DNA from: Mycolicibacterium canariasense
Lineage (GTDB): Bacteria; Actinomycetota; Actinomycetes; Mycobacteriales; Mycobacteriaceae
Direction of reading: 5' to 3'
Assembly: GCF_002101555.1 (NCBI RefSeq)
Contig: NZ_LQOL01000111.1
Location: 1 to 64,000 of the forward strand
Length of the DNA: 64,000 nucleotides
The notes under the pieces were generated by a model that ran no database searches, was not told the DNA's origin, and was given only the letters and a program-made list of their open reading frames with translations. A program made the position numbers and the translations under genes. Below, piece by piece: positions 52,832-61,742 of this stretch (its first letter is position 1; the number at the start of each line of letters is the position of its first letter).

Positions 52832-54481
52832 ATGAGTGCTGACATCACCGCAACGGCCGCATGGCATTCGCTGGCGCGTCACCATGACGAGCTCGCGTCG
52901 AAGAATCTTCGGCAGATCTTCGCCGAGGATCCAGCCCGTGGAACCGAACTGACGCTGACCGTCGGCGATCTGTACATCGACTACAGCAAGCACCGCGTCA
53001 CCCGCGAAACCCTGGATTTGCTGGTCGATCTGGCCAAGGCCGCTGACCTGGAAGGCCGCCGGGACGCGATGTTCTCCGGCGAGCACATCAACACCTCGGA
53101 GGACCGAGCGGTGCTGCACACGGCGCTGCGGCTGCCGCGCGGGGCGCAGCTCACCGTCGACGGTCAGGACGTCGTCGCCGATGTGCACGAGGTGCTGGAC
53201 GCGATGGGCGCGTTCACCGATCGGCTGCGCTCCGGCGAGTGGACCGGCGCCACCGGCCAGCGCATCACGACCGTCGTCAACATCGGCATCGGCGGTTCGG
53301 ACCTGGGCCCGGTGATGGTGTACGACGCGCTGCGCCACTACGCCGACGCCGGGATCTCGGCGCGCTTCGTGTCCAACGTCGACCCGGCCGACTTGGTCGC
53401 CAAACTGGACGGACTCGACCCCGCCACAACGCTTTTCATCGTCGCATCGAAGACGTTCTCCACGCTGGAGACGCTCACCAACGCGACCGCCGCGCGGCGC
53501 TGGCTCACCGACGCGCTCGGCGATGCCGCGGTGTCCAAGCATTTCGTGGCGGTCTCCACCAACAAGCGCCTGGTCGACGAGTTCGGCATCGACACCGCCA
53601 ACATGTTCGGCTTCTGGGACTGGGTGGGTGGCCGCTACTCGGTGGATTCGGCGATCGGGCTGAGCGTGATGGCCGTCATCGGCAAGGAACGGTTCGCCGA
53701 GTTCCTGGCCGGTTTCCATCTGGTCGACGAGCATTTCCGCACCGCACCGCTGGCCGAGAACGCGCCGGCACTACTCGGCCTGATCGGGCTCTGGTACAAC
53801 AACTTCTTCGGCGCCCAGTCCCGCGCGGTGCTGCCCTACTCCAATGACCTGTCCCGTTTCGCCGCCTATCTGCAACAGCTCACCATGGAGTCCAACGGCA
53901 AGTCGGTGCAGGCCGACGGCAGCCCGGTGACCACGAGCACCGGCGAAATCTATTGGGGCGAGCCGGGAACCAACGGCCAGCACGCCTTCTACCAGTTGCT
54001 CCATCAGGGCACGCGACTGATTCCCGCCGACTTCATCGGATTCAGTCAGCCCACCGACGATCTGCCCACCGCCGACGGCACCGGCAGCATGCACGACCTG
54101 TTGATGAGCAACTTCTTCGCCCAGACCCAGGTGCTGGCGTTCGGCAAGACGGCCGAGGAGATCGCGGCCGAGGGAACGCCGGCCAACGTGGTACCGCACA
54201 AGGTGATGCCGGGCAACCGGCCCACCACCTCGATCCTGGCGACCAAGCTCACCCCCTCGGTGGTGGGCCAGCTGATCGCGCTGTACGAGCACCAGGTCTT
54301 CACCGAAGGGGTCATCTGGGGTATCGACTCGTTCGACCAGTGGGGCGTCGAACTGGGCAAGACCCAAGCCAAGGCGTTGCTGCCGGTGCTCACCAGCGAT
54401 ACCTCACCCGCGCCGCAGACCGACACCTCGACGGATGCCCTGGTGCGCCGCTACCGCGTCGAAAGAGGGCGCAGCGCTTGA
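52832..54481 (+). CDS. pgi: Glucose-6-phosphate isomerase
   Basis: Pgi interconverts glucose-6-phosphate and fructose-6-phosphate. The 549-residue protein has both family signatures: the [18 protein letters not shown]-type segment (here [16 protein letters not shown]), [34 protein letters not shown], and the C-terminal [17 protein letters not shown] with the catalytic Lys. Start ATG at 52832. A 16-bp-arm hairpin follows the stop. Confidence 0.98.
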   Translation: MSADITATAAWHSLARHHDELASKNLRQIFAEDPARGTELTLTVGDLYIDYSKHRVTRETLDLLVDLAKAADLEGRRDAMFSGEHINTSEDRAVLHTALRLPRGAQLTVDGQDVVADVHEVLDAMGAFTDRLRSGEWTGATGQRITTVVNIGIGGSDLGPVMVYDALRHYADAGISARFVSNVDPADLVAKLDGLDPATTLFIVASKTFSTLETLTNATAARRWLTDALGDAAVSKHFVAVSTNKRLVDEFGIDTANMFGFWDWVGGRYSVDSAIGLSVMAVIGKERFAEFLAGFHLVDEHFRTAPLAENAPALLGLIGLWYNNFFGAQSRAVLPYSNDLSRFAAYLQQLTMESNGKSVQADGSPVTTSTGEIYWGEPGTNGQHAFYQLLHQGTRLIPADFIGFSQPTDDLPTADGTGSMHDLLMSNFFAQTQVLAFGKTAEEIAAEGTPANVVPHKVMPGNRPTTSILATKLTPSVVGQLIALYEHQVFTEGVIWGIDSFDQWGVELGKTQAKALLPVLTSDTSPAPQTDTSTDALVRRYRVERGRSA

Positions 54482-54485
54482 CGAC

Positions 54486-54528
54486 TTCGGCGCGCCTACC
54501 CACGGTGACCGCGGGTAGGCGCGCCGAA
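54486..54528. terminator. Hairpin between convergent pgi and a small secreted-protein gene
   Basis: TTCGGCGCGCCTACCC and its exact complement form a perfect 16-bp stem around an 11-base loop, four bases after the pgi stop. There is no T-run, so it would be an intrinsic terminator of the T-poor mycobacterial kind, or a structural barrier between convergent genes. Confidence 0.65.
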
Positions 54529-54538
54529 ATCACATGAG

Positions 54539-54871
54539 TCAGCCGGGCAGGTCGATGGTCCGGCACGGCCCGCCGGGCACACACGCGATACCGCCGCCCG
54601 GGCCCGCCTCGGCCCACGGGCCACCGGGCACACCGGCCGAGACATGCCCGTCGGCGCCGGCCTGGGCACCCGGGCCGCCCGGAATTTCGGCACCGGCACC
54701 CTGCGGGCCCGCCGACGGCGTACACGGGGTGCCGTCCGGGTTGTAGCAGCCGGGGGCCGGTGGTGCCGGCGGCATCGGCTCGGCCATCGCAGCCGGGGCT
54801 AGCGCGATGGCTCCGGCAGCGGCCGCACCTGTGAACAGTAGGGGCGTCATCTTCATCAGTTTCACCATCAT
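54539..54871 (-). CDS. Small secreted Gly/Pro-rich protein
   Basis: The 110-residue product has a signal peptide (MKMTPLLFTGAAAAGAIALAPAAMAEP, cleavage near AMA) and a mature part rich in G, P and A with two cysteine pairs (CYNPDGTPC and CVPGGPC). I do not recognise a family beyond small secreted mycobacterial proteins. Three in-frame ATGs (54871, 54868, 54856) precede the signal peptide. It is convergent with pgi. Confidence 0.6.
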   Translation of the reverse strand: MMVKLMKMTPLLFTGAAAAGAIALAPAAMAEPMPPAPPAPGCYNPDGTPCTPSAGPQGAGAEIPGGPGAQAGADGHVSAGVPGGPWAEAGPGGGIACVPGGPCRTIDLPG

Positions 54872-54925
54872 GTGGTGTCGACTACCCGGTGATCGCGGCC
54901 GACTAAACGTGACGACCGGGAAAAA

Positions 54926-55675
54926 TCAGGCGAACCGCTTGGTGTACTTCGGCGGCAGCATCCGCATGATCTGCGTCAGCGGCGCCCACGGCCAGCTCGG
55001 AACCACCGCGCGGCCCTTCTCCTTCTCGATCGCGTTGACCATGGCGCGCACGCCGGTCTCGTTGTCGACCATGAGCATGGTGGTGGCGGATTTGGCCGTC
55101 ATCTCCGACTCGATGTACCCGGGCTCGATGACGGTGATCCGGATGGGGCCCTTGTCGTATTCGGCCCGCAACGACTCGCCCAACGAGGTCATCCCGGCCT
55201 TGCTGGCGCAGTAAGCGGCCTTACCGCCGGGCACGCCGGTGTTCCCGAGCACCGAGGAGATGAGCACCAGGTGCCCGCCGCCGGTCTTCTTGAACATCTC
55301 CAGCGCGGTTTCGATCTGCGCCATCCCGGCGATCAGGTTCGTCTCGACGGTGGCCTTGTTGGCCCACGGCTTGCCCTCGCCCAGCGGCCACCCCTTGCCG
55401 ATGCCGGCGTTGACGATGACGCGATCGATGCCGCCCAACTCGTCGGACAGGGCGCCGAAGACCCGTGGGATGGCCTCGTGGTCGTTGACGTCGAGCGCGG
55501 CGACCGCCACCTTGACGTACGGGTGCTTGTCGGCGATCTCGGCCTTGAGTTCGTCCAGCCGGTCGGTGCGGCGGGCGCACAGGGCCAGGTCACGACCCTT
55601 CGCGGCGAAGGCGCGTGCCATGCCGGCGCCCAGTCCGGAACTGGCACCGGTGATGAGGATCTTCTGGCGAGTCAT
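54926..55675 (-). CDS. Short-chain dehydrogenase (Rv0945-like)
   Basis: The 249-residue SDR has TGASSGLGAGMA (cofactor loop), CARRTDRL suggesting NADP(H), VNAGIGKG at the NNAG position, LISSVLG with the catalytic Ser and YCASK with the Tyr and Lys. The end EPGYIESEM is also typical. Substrate unknown. It follows the small secreted-protein gene and precedes the DNA glycosylase in the usual mycobacterial order. Confidence 0.92.
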   Translation of the reverse strand: MTRQKILITGASSGLGAGMARAFAAKGRDLALCARRTDRLDELKAEIADKHPYVKVAVAALDVNDHEAIPRVFGALSDELGGIDRVIVNAGIGKGWPLGEGKPWANKATVETNLIAGMAQIETALEMFKKTGGGHLVLISSVLGNTGVPGGKAAYCASKAGMTSLGESLRAEYDKGPIRITVIEPGYIESEMTAKSATTMLMVDNETGVRAMVNAIEKEKGRAVVPSWPWAPLTQIMRMLPPKYTKRFA

Positions 55676-55724
55676 GGCAGCAGAATAACCGAGTTAGATA
55701 ACTCGCCCCGCGCGCGTGCTCGGT

Positions 55725-56606
55725 CTACTTCAACAGCCGGGACATCCGCCGGTCGGCCAGTTTCTTGCCGCCGGTCTGGCACGTCGGGCAGTACTGGAAC
55801 GACTTGTCGGCGAAGGACACCTCCGCCACGGTGTCCCCGCATACCGGGCACGGCAGTCCGGTGCGGGCGTGCACCCGCAACCCGGACCGTTTCTCACCTT
55901 TGAGGGTGGCCGCGCCCTGCCCGACCGATCGGGTGACGGCATCGGTCAGCACCGTCACCATCGCGTCGTGCAGCGCGCCGAGCTGGTCGGCCGTCAACTT
56001 TCCCGCCGTGGCGAACGGGGAAAGCTTTGCCACGTGCAGGATTTCGTCACTGTAGGCGTTGCCGATACCGGCGATGACCTTCTGGTCGGTGATGACGGTT
56101 TTGATGCGGCCGCTCTGCCCGGCCAGCACCTCGGCGAGTTCGGTCGGCCCCAGGGCCAGGGCGTCGGGTCCGAGCGCGGCGATCTGCGGGACGGCCATCG
56201 GATCGGTGACCACCCACACCGCGAGGCGTTTCTGGGTGCCGGCCTCGGTCAGATCGAACCCCTGGCCGACACCGTCTGATGTCGCCGCCCGGGCGGCTCC
56301 CAGGTGCACCCGCAGGGCGATCGGTCCCTTGCCCGGCTTCAGCGGTGTCGGGGCCAGCTTGTCCGACCAGCGCAGCCAGCCGGCCCGGGACAGATGGGTG
56401 ATCAGGTACAGCTCCCCGGCCTGCAGACCGAGATACTTGCCCCAGCGCGCGGCACCCGTGACGGCCTTGCCGTGCAGCGCGGTGACGGGTGGGTCGAAGG
56501 TCTTGAGCACCGACAGGGCCGCCACGTCCACGCGCGTGATCGTCCGTCCGGCGGCGTGCCGGCGCAGGTGATCGGCGAGCGCCTCGACTTCGGGCAGTTC
56601 GGGCAT
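55725..56606 (-). CDS. Fpg/Nei-family DNA glycosylase (Rv0944-like)
   Basis: The 293-residue enzyme has the catalytic PELPEVEAL N-terminus (Pro2 nucleophile, Glu3), the helix-two-turn-helix segment DQKVIAGIGNAYSDEILHVAKLSP and a C-terminal zinc finger CPVC...CPTC. These excise oxidised bases from DNA. It is the second, longer mycobacterial Fpg-like protein (distinct from MutM), which from memory is Rv0944. It precedes the Pao-like cluster but is separated by 67 bases and probably has its own transcript. Confidence 0.9.
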   Translation of the reverse strand: MPELPEVEALADHLRRHAAGRTITRVDVAALSVLKTFDPPVTALHGKAVTGAARWGKYLGLQAGELYLITHLSRAGWLRWSDKLAPTPLKPGKGPIALRVHLGAARAATSDGVGQGFDLTEAGTQKRLAVWVVTDPMAVPQIAALGPDALALGPTELAEVLAGQSGRIKTVITDQKVIAGIGNAYSDEILHVAKLSPFATAGKLTADQLGALHDAMVTVLTDAVTRSVGQGAATLKGEKRSGLRVHARTGLPCPVCGDTVAEVSFADKSFQYCPTCQTGGKKLADRRMSRLLK

Positions 56607-56673
56607 GGGTCCAGTGTGGCATTGCAGGGGCGAGCGAAGCGAGGTACTGCAGACTGGAGGGGTTAGCGCCCGG

Positions 56674-58842
56674 TCACAGCAGTTTCTCCACGGTGATCGG
56701 AAGATCGGTGACGCGCTTGCCGGTTGCGTTGAACACCGCGTTGGCGATGGCCGCGGGCACCCCGACGATGACGATCTCGCCGAGGCCCTTCACCCCGATG
56801 GGGTCGGCGATGGTGTCTTCGGCGGTGAGGAATTCGGCACCCAATCGCGGGATATCGGCGTTGACGGGCACCAAGTAGTCACTGAGGTTCGCGTTCACCA
56901 CCCGTCCGTCCCGGTGATCCAGTTCAGCGCGCTCCAACAGCGCCATCCCGATGCCGCCGACCATCCCGCCGATTGCTTGACTTTGCGCCAGTAGCGGATT
57001 CACCACTCGGCCGGCGTCGTAGCAGGCGTGCAATCGTCGCACCCGGACGATGCGTAGTGCGGCGTCAACGGCCACCTCGGCGTACACCGCGCCGTAGGCG
57101 TACATCGAGTACCGCTGATCGGCATCGTCGGGGGTCCAGGTCTGCTCCGCGTCCGAAGCCGGCCATCCGCGCCGGTGCAGCAGATCGCGGTACGTCTCAC
57201 CGCGACTCGGGTTACCGCGCAAGAACATCCGGCCGTCGGCGACGCCGACTTCGTCGGGGTGCGCGGCGTTCAGCGGTGATGCGGGGTCCACCACTGCGGT
57301 GCGGATCATCCTGTCTCGCAAGCTGGTACACGCCGAGAACACCGCCGAACCGACGCTGGCCATGGTGCGCGAGCCGGAGTGCGACGGCGCCTTCGGGTAG
57401 TTGCTGTCCCCGAGCGCGAAGCGCACCCGGCTCATCGGCAGTCCGAGCGCGTCGGCGGCGACCTGGGTCATCGACGTATAGGTGCCCGGCCCCATGTCAC
57501 TGGTGGCGGTCTGGACTTCGGCGCTGCCGTCGCCGTTGATGCGCACCAATACATCGCTTTCGCTGCGGCTGGTGTGATATCCGGCGGCGGCCATCCCGAT
57601 GCCGATGAGTTGGTCACCGTCGCGCACGACGCCGGGCACCGGATTGCGGCGCGACCATCCGAAGGTGTCGGCGCCGCGGCGCAGGCATTCGGCCAGCCGT
57701 CTGGTCGAGAACGGCAGACCGGTGCTCTGGTCGTGGTCAGGCTCGTTGCGCAGCCGCAGCTCGACGGGATCGATGTTCAGCAGGTGTGCCAAATCGTCCA
57801 TGGCCGACTCCAGCGCGAAGGCGCCGGTGGTGGCGCCCGGTCCGCGCATGTAGGTGGGCAGGTTCACGTCCAGGGGCACCACCCGGTAGGTGGAGCGCAT
57901 GTGCGGGCTGGTGTAGAGGAACTTCGGGGAGGCGGTGAGCCCGTCCTCGTAATGCCCATAGCGGGCGGTTTCGGTCGCCCCCTCGTGCACGGTGACCTGG
58001 ATGTGCCCGGATCGCTGTGCACCGATCGCCAGTCGCTGTCTACTGGTGGGCCGGTAGCCGATTCCGGTGTAGGTCTGCTTGCGGGTGAGGATGAGTTTGA
58101 CGGGCCTGCGCAGCTGCCGAGCGGCGAAGGAGGCCAGCAGTTGGTGCGGCCAGGTCTGACCGGCGCTACCGAATGCCCCGCCGACGAACGGTGAGATCAC
58201 CCGGACGTTGTCGACCGGGATGCCGTGCGCCTCGGCATGGGCTTCCCGCGCGGACACGATCGACTGGACCTTGTCCCACACCGTGAGCCGGTCGCCGTCC
58301 CAGCTGGCCACGGTGGCCGGCAGTTCCATGGGGTTGTGGTTGTTGCGTGCGATGCTGTAGCGGTGGTCGGTGACGACGGCGGCGGTTCCCAGCGCGGCCT
58401 CCGGATTCCCGCGGACATAGTCCTTCTGATTCTCCGCCGGATGCCGGAACGCCCCCGGCGCATCGATATCGGTGAGTTGAGCGGCCTGGTGATAGCGCAC
58501 CTGCACCAGCGCCGCACCGTGGGTGGCGGCTTCCAGCGACTCGGCGGCCACCATCGCCACCGGTTGGCCGAAGAAGGACACCGTGGTGGGGTCGAACGGC
58601 AGCTTCACCGCGGCGAAATCGGTGAACACTCGCAGCACGCCCGGGTGGGCGGCGGCCGAGGTGGCATCGATATCCCGTACCGCGCCGGCGGCGACGGTGC
58701 TGCAGACCAGGACCGCGTGCGCGACCCCCTGCACCGGGTTGTCGGCGGCATAGCGGGCCCGACCGGTGACCTTGAGAGGGCCGTCCACGCGCACGATGGG
58801 ACGCCCGACGATGTCGGGGGCTACGCGCTGCGGCTGGGTCAT
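56674..58842 (-). CDS. Molybdopterin-binding subunit of a PaoC-type aldehyde oxidoreductase
   Basis: The 722-residue protein belongs to the xanthine oxidase family large subunit. It begins IVGRPIVRVDGPLKVTGRARYAADNP and includes the Moco motifs SPFVGGAFGSAGQTWPH, YMRGPGATTGAFALESAMDDLAH, SDMGPGTYTSMTQVAADALG and the catalytic Glu in KGLGEIVIVGVPAAIANAV. Length and the QxxxG-type signatures fit PaoC/YagR rather than xanthine dehydrogenase XdhA. It needs the FAD and 2Fe-2S subunits encoded just upstream (ATGA overlap). No XdhC/PaoD insertase gene is in the window. Confidence 0.92.
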   Translation of the reverse strand: MTQPQRVAPDIVGRPIVRVDGPLKVTGRARYAADNPVQGVAHAVLVCSTVAAGAVRDIDATSAAAHPGVLRVFTDFAAVKLPFDPTTVSFFGQPVAMVAAESLEAATHGAALVQVRYHQAAQLTDIDAPGAFRHPAENQKDYVRGNPEAALGTAAVVTDHRYSIARNNHNPMELPATVASWDGDRLTVWDKVQSIVSAREAHAEAHGIPVDNVRVISPFVGGAFGSAGQTWPHQLLASFAARQLRRPVKLILTRKQTYTGIGYRPTSRQRLAIGAQRSGHIQVTVHEGATETARYGHYEDGLTASPKFLYTSPHMRSTYRVVPLDVNLPTYMRGPGATTGAFALESAMDDLAHLLNIDPVELRLRNEPDHDQSTGLPFSTRRLAECLRRGADTFGWSRRNPVPGVVRDGDQLIGIGMAAAGYHTSRSESDVLVRINGDGSAEVQTATSDMGPGTYTSMTQVAADALGLPMSRVRFALGDSNYPKAPSHSGSRTMASVGSAVFSACTSLRDRMIRTAVVDPASPLNAAHPDEVGVADGRMFLRGNPSRGETYRDLLHRRGWPASDAEQTWTPDDADQRYSMYAYGAVYAEVAVDAALRIVRVRRLHACYDAGRVVNPLLAQSQAIGGMVGGIGMALLERAELDHRDGRVVNANLSDYLVPVNADIPRLGAEFLTAEDTIADPIGVKGLGEIVIVGVPAAIANAVFNATGKRVTDLPITVEKLL

Positions 58843-59816
58843 GGCAGCGCCGCCACGGTGGCCAGCTGCCGGGCCACCGTGCGGCGCAGCAGTTCCACCT
58901 TGAAACCGTTGCCGGACAGTGGTTGGGCGCCGTCAGCTGCCGATACCGCTGCCGCAGGCCACAATTCGGGACGTACGTGCCGACCGATCAGGGCGTTCTC
59001 GACGGTGGGTAGTCGCCACGGGACGGTGGCCACCCCGCCCACCGCGACGCGCGCGGCCGCGACGACGCCGTCGGTGATGTCGAGCGCGACCGCCGCCGAG
59101 GCCAGGGCGAATTCATAGGACTGGCGGTCGCGTACCTTGCGGTAACCGCTGCGGCGCAGCCAGGGACCGGACGGGATCTCCACGGCGACAATGAGTTCAC
59201 CCGGCCTGAGATCGTGCTCGACATCCGGGCTATCGCCAGGCCTCCGAAAGAATCCGGCAACGGGGATGCGACGCTCGGCACCGGCGTCGCGGGTGATGAC
59301 CACGGCGTCGAGTGCCACCAGCGCTACCGCCAGATCCGACGGGTGGGTGGCCACACAATGGTCACTGCCGCCGAGGATGGCGTGGGTTCTGTTGAGCCCA
59401 CCCCTCGCGGCGCAGCCCGTGCCCGGGGTGCGCCGGTTGCAGGCGGCGGTGACATCGCGGAAATACAGGCAGCGTGGACGCTGCATCAGGTTTCCACCGA
59501 TGGAGGCCATGTTGCGCAATTGCGGAGACGCACTGCGCTCCAACGCTTCCACGACGAGCGGGTAGGTGCGCCGGACGTCGGGGTCGGTGGCCAGATCGGC
59601 CATCCGCACCAGGGCCCCGACCCGCAGCCGGTCCGGTCGCAGATCGATCTCGCGGTAGGGCAGCGCGTTGATGTCGATTACTGCGCCGGGTCGTTCGACA
59701 GTCTCGCGCATCAGGTCGACGAGGGTGGTGCCGCCGGCAATGTAGCGCGCGCCCGCCGCCCCGGCCGCCAGGGCCGCCTTCTCGTCGTGGGCCTTGGCGA
59801 ACGTGAACGGGTACAC
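58839..59816 (-). CDS. FAD-binding subunit of a PaoB-type aldehyde oxidoreductase
   Basis: The 325-residue protein has the CO-dehydrogenase-type FAD domain: YIAGGTTLVDLMRE (FAD loop), ASIGGNLMQRPRCLYFRD, and the C-terminal CODH C domain. Four cysteines in RPRCLYF, AACNRRT, GTGCAARG and SDHCVATH match the extra 4Fe-4S cluster found in PaoB but not in xanthine dehydrogenase. It passes electrons from the iron-sulfur centres to FAD. It overlaps the large-subunit start and lies six bases from the 2Fe-2S gene. Confidence 0.93.
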   Translation of the reverse strand: MYPFTFAKAHDEKAALAAGAAGARYIAGGTTLVDLMRETVERPGAVIDINALPYREIDLRPDRLRVGALVRMADLATDPDVRRTYPLVVEALERSASPQLRNMASIGGNLMQRPRCLYFRDVTAACNRRTPGTGCAARGGLNRTHAILGGSDHCVATHPSDLAVALVALDAVVITRDAGAERRIPVAGFFRRPGDSPDVEHDLRPGELIVAVEIPSGPWLRRSGYRKVRDRQSYEFALASAAVALDITDGVVAAARVAVGGVATVPWRLPTVENALIGRHVRPELWPAAAVSAADGAQPLSGNGFKVELLRRTVARQLATVAALP

Positions 59817-59822
59817 CTGCGG

Positions 59823-60413
59823 TCAGGCCTTCTTCGCCGTCTCGGCGACCGCCGTCACGATATTGGTGTAGGCCCCGCACCGGCAGATGTTGCCGCTCAT
59901 CCATTCCCGGATCTCGTCGTCGGAGCGGGTGTGGCCTTCGGCGATACAGCCCAACCCGGACATGATCTGCCCTGGTGTGCAGTAGCCGCACTGGAAGGCG
60001 TCGGCCTCGATGAACGCCTGCTGCAGGGGGTGCAAGCGGTCAGGTTCGGCGGGATCGGTGAGACCCTCGACGGTCTGGATGTGGGCGCCGTCGTGCATCA
60101 CCGCCAGGGTCAGGCACGAGACGATCCGCCGGTCGTCGACCAGAATGGTGCAGGCACCGCAAGCACCCTGATCGCAGCCCTTCTTGGTGCCGGTGAGTCC
60201 GACCCGTTCGCGCAGCATGTCCAGCAGCGAGGTGGTGGTGTCGACCGTGACATCGGTGTCGGTTCCGTTGATGCGCAGCTTCACGTCGACGGTAGCCCCT
60301 GCAACGGTGGGCCTCTCGGCATCGCAGCCGGCGAGCAGTGGCGCCGCCGCGACCGCGCCGCCGACCGTTATCGAGGCACCGACGAAGGCGCGACGGTTGA
60401 TCTGCGGAGGCAC
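59823..60413 (-). CDS. Tat-exported 2Fe-2S subunit of a PaoA-type aldehyde oxidoreductase
   Basis: The 196-residue protein has a twin-arginine signal (NRRAFVGAS, Arg7-Arg8) with a lipobox-like LLAGC at Cys30, then a plant-type 2Fe-2S domain (Cys80, 85, 88, 100 in GCDQGACGACTILV) and a second all-helical 2Fe-2S domain (Cys142, 145, 177, 179: QCGYC and CRCG). The signal implies the folded three-subunit enzyme is exported, as E. coli PaoABC is, and possibly lipid-anchored. It is first in the cluster. Substrate is likely an aldehyde but cannot be read from sequence. Confidence 0.93.
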   Translation of the reverse strand: MPPQINRRAFVGASITVGGAVAAAPLLAGCDAERPTVAGATVDVKLRINGTDTDVTVDTTTSLLDMLRERVGLTGTKKGCDQGACGACTILVDDRRIVSCLTLAVMHDGAHIQTVEGLTDPAEPDRLHPLQQAFIEADAFQCGYCTPGQIMSGLGCIAEGHTRSDDEIREWMSGNICRCGAYTNIVTAVAETAKKA

Positions 60414-60453
60414 CCGCGCGAGCGTACGCCCGCAGTCTGTGGGCGCCCGGGGT

Positions 60454-60834
60454 TCAGGTACGGATCAGCAGCGACAGCAGCCAGCTGACGATGGACAACA
60501 CGATGGCCGCCCAGATTGCGGTCCACCAGAAATCGTCGATGAACAGACCCCAGTGCGTGGTGTGCTCGGTGATCCACGAGGTGATCCACAGCATCAACGC
60601 ATTGACCACGACGTGGAACAGGCCGAGGGTCACGATGTAGAGCGGAATCGAGATGATCTGCACGATCGGCTTGATGACCGCGTTGACCAGACCGAAGATG
60701 ACCGCGACGACGAAGATGATGCCGACGCGTTGCACCGTCGTGTCACCGCCGACGAATCGGATTCCTGACACGAACAGCGTCACCACCCACAGCGCCAGCC
60801 CGGTCAGTGCGGCACGCAACAGAAAAGACGTCAT
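60454..60834 (-). CDS. Phage holin family 4-type membrane protein
   Basis: The 126-residue protein has four membrane helices and matches the widespread PF04020-type family of small membrane proteins (LFVSGIRFVGGDTTVQRVGII, FGLVNAVIKPIVQIISIPLYIVTLGLFHVVVNALMLW). Despite the name these are chromosomal proteins of unknown function. The start ATG overlaps the cobF stop in ATGA, so it is translationally coupled to cobF. Confidence 0.85.
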   Translation of the reverse strand: MTSFLLRAALTGLALWVVTLFVSGIRFVGGDTTVQRVGIIFVVAVIFGLVNAVIKPIVQIISIPLYIVTLGLFHVVVNALMLWITSWITEHTTHWGLFIDDFWWTAIWAAIVLSIVSWLLSLLIRT

Positions 60835-61574
60835 CGATCCGCTCCTCGCAGTAGGTAGATGTCCATGATCCAGCCGTGCCGCGCTCTGGCCTCGGCGCGG
60901 CGCGCCGCGATCCGCTCACCAACCTCGCCCACGGTGCCGGACTCCAGCAACTCGTCCGGGGTGCCCAGATAGGCTCCCCACCAGATCCGGGTGTCCGGCG
61001 GGCAGGTCAAGAACGAGCAGTCGCCGTCGAGCATCACCACGGCGTCCTCGGCCAGCCCGTGGTCGCGGAGACGGCGGCCGGTGGTGATCAGCACCGGTGC
61101 GCCGATTTCGTTGAGCGCGATGCGATGTCGCGCGGTGAGTGCCTGGATGGCGGTGATGCCCGGAATGACGTCGAACTCGAACGCGACGTGTTCGGCCACC
61201 CGTTCCAGGATGCGCAGCGTGCTGTCGTACAGCGAGGGATCGCCCCAGGCCAGAAAGGCCCCGACGCCGTCGGGGCCGAGTTCGGTTTCGATGGCCTGGG
61301 CCCACAATCGGGCCCGGGCGGCGTGCCACTGGTCGACGTTGTCGCGATACTCGCCCTCGGTGGCCCGTTTGGGGTCGGGCAGTTCGACGAACCGGTACCC
61401 GGGTTCGGTGATGAACCGGTCGCAGATCAGCCGGCGCAGCGCGACCAGATCGTCCTTGGTCTCGCCCTTGTCCATCGCGAAGAACACGTCGGTGTCGTTG
61501 AGCGCCGAGATGGCCTGCATGCTCACGTAGTCCGGGTCGCCCGCGCCGATACCGATGACATGGATGGTGCGCAC
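60831..61574 (-). CDS. cobF: Precorrin-6A synthase (deacetylating) CobF
   Basis: CobF methylates precorrin-5 at C1 and releases acetate in aerobic cobalamin synthesis. The 247-residue SAM-dependent tetrapyrrole methylase has IHVIGIGAGDPDYVSMQAISAL, FLAWGDPSLYDSTLRIL and FDVIPGITAIQALTARH. From memory, cobF is absent from the M. tuberculosis complex but kept in environmental mycobacteria, consistent with the organism suggested here. It starts at a GTG with no clear ribosome site and may be leaderless. The third 63-bp element lies 18 bases upstream. Confidence 0.93.
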   Translation of the reverse strand: MRTIHVIGIGAGDPDYVSMQAISALNDTDVFFAMDKGETKDDLVALRRLICDRFITEPGYRFVELPDPKRATEGEYRDNVDQWHAARARLWAQAIETELGPDGVGAFLAWGDPSLYDSTLRILERVAEHVAFEFDVIPGITAIQALTARHRIALNEIGAPVLITTGRRLRDHGLAEDAVVMLDGDCSFLTCPPDTRIWWGAYLGTPDELLESGTVGEVGERIAARRAEARARHGWIMDIYLLRGADR

Positions 61575-61592
61575 CTAGGAAGGCTAGCCGAC

Positions 61593-61655
61593 CGCCCAAT
61601 TGCGCAAACGGGCGGGAAAGTGCGAGAACTTGCCGACATTTCGTCGATTTCGGCG
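61593..61655 (+). repeat. 63-bp intergenic element, copy 3
   Basis: On the plus strand it starts CGCCC-AATTGCGCAAAC-GGGCG and continues GGAAAGTGCGAG. Relative to copies 1 and 2 the centre changes AT to CG, keeping the TTGNNCAA palindrome. It lies in the divergent gap between cobF and the AurF-like gene, oriented toward the latter. Confidence 0.8.
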
Positions 61656-61682
61656 AACCGGGAGTATCCAGTACCCGGGGTA

Positions 61683-61712
61683 TTGACTACTGGCGCCGGG
61701 CGGACGTAGCGT
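61683..61712 (+). promoter_or_regulatory. Putative promoter of the AurF-like gene
   Basis: TTGACT (61683-61688), 18 bases and TAGCGT (61707-61712). CCAGTA (61668-61673) and TACTGG (61688-61693) form an inverted repeat around the -35 and may be an operator. Confidence 0.45.
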
Positions 61713-61742
61713 CGGTTCACGGGATTCGAAAGGACGTCACGC

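Noticed and set aside
54486-54528. CRISPR-like or mobile repeat for the 16-bp inverted repeat after pgi
   Set aside because: There is a single hairpin between convergent genes, with no repeated units; termination explains it.
60454-60834. Prophage remnant, from the holin-like protein
   Set aside because: No other phage genes are near and this family is common in bacterial chromosomes; the gene is coupled to cobF.
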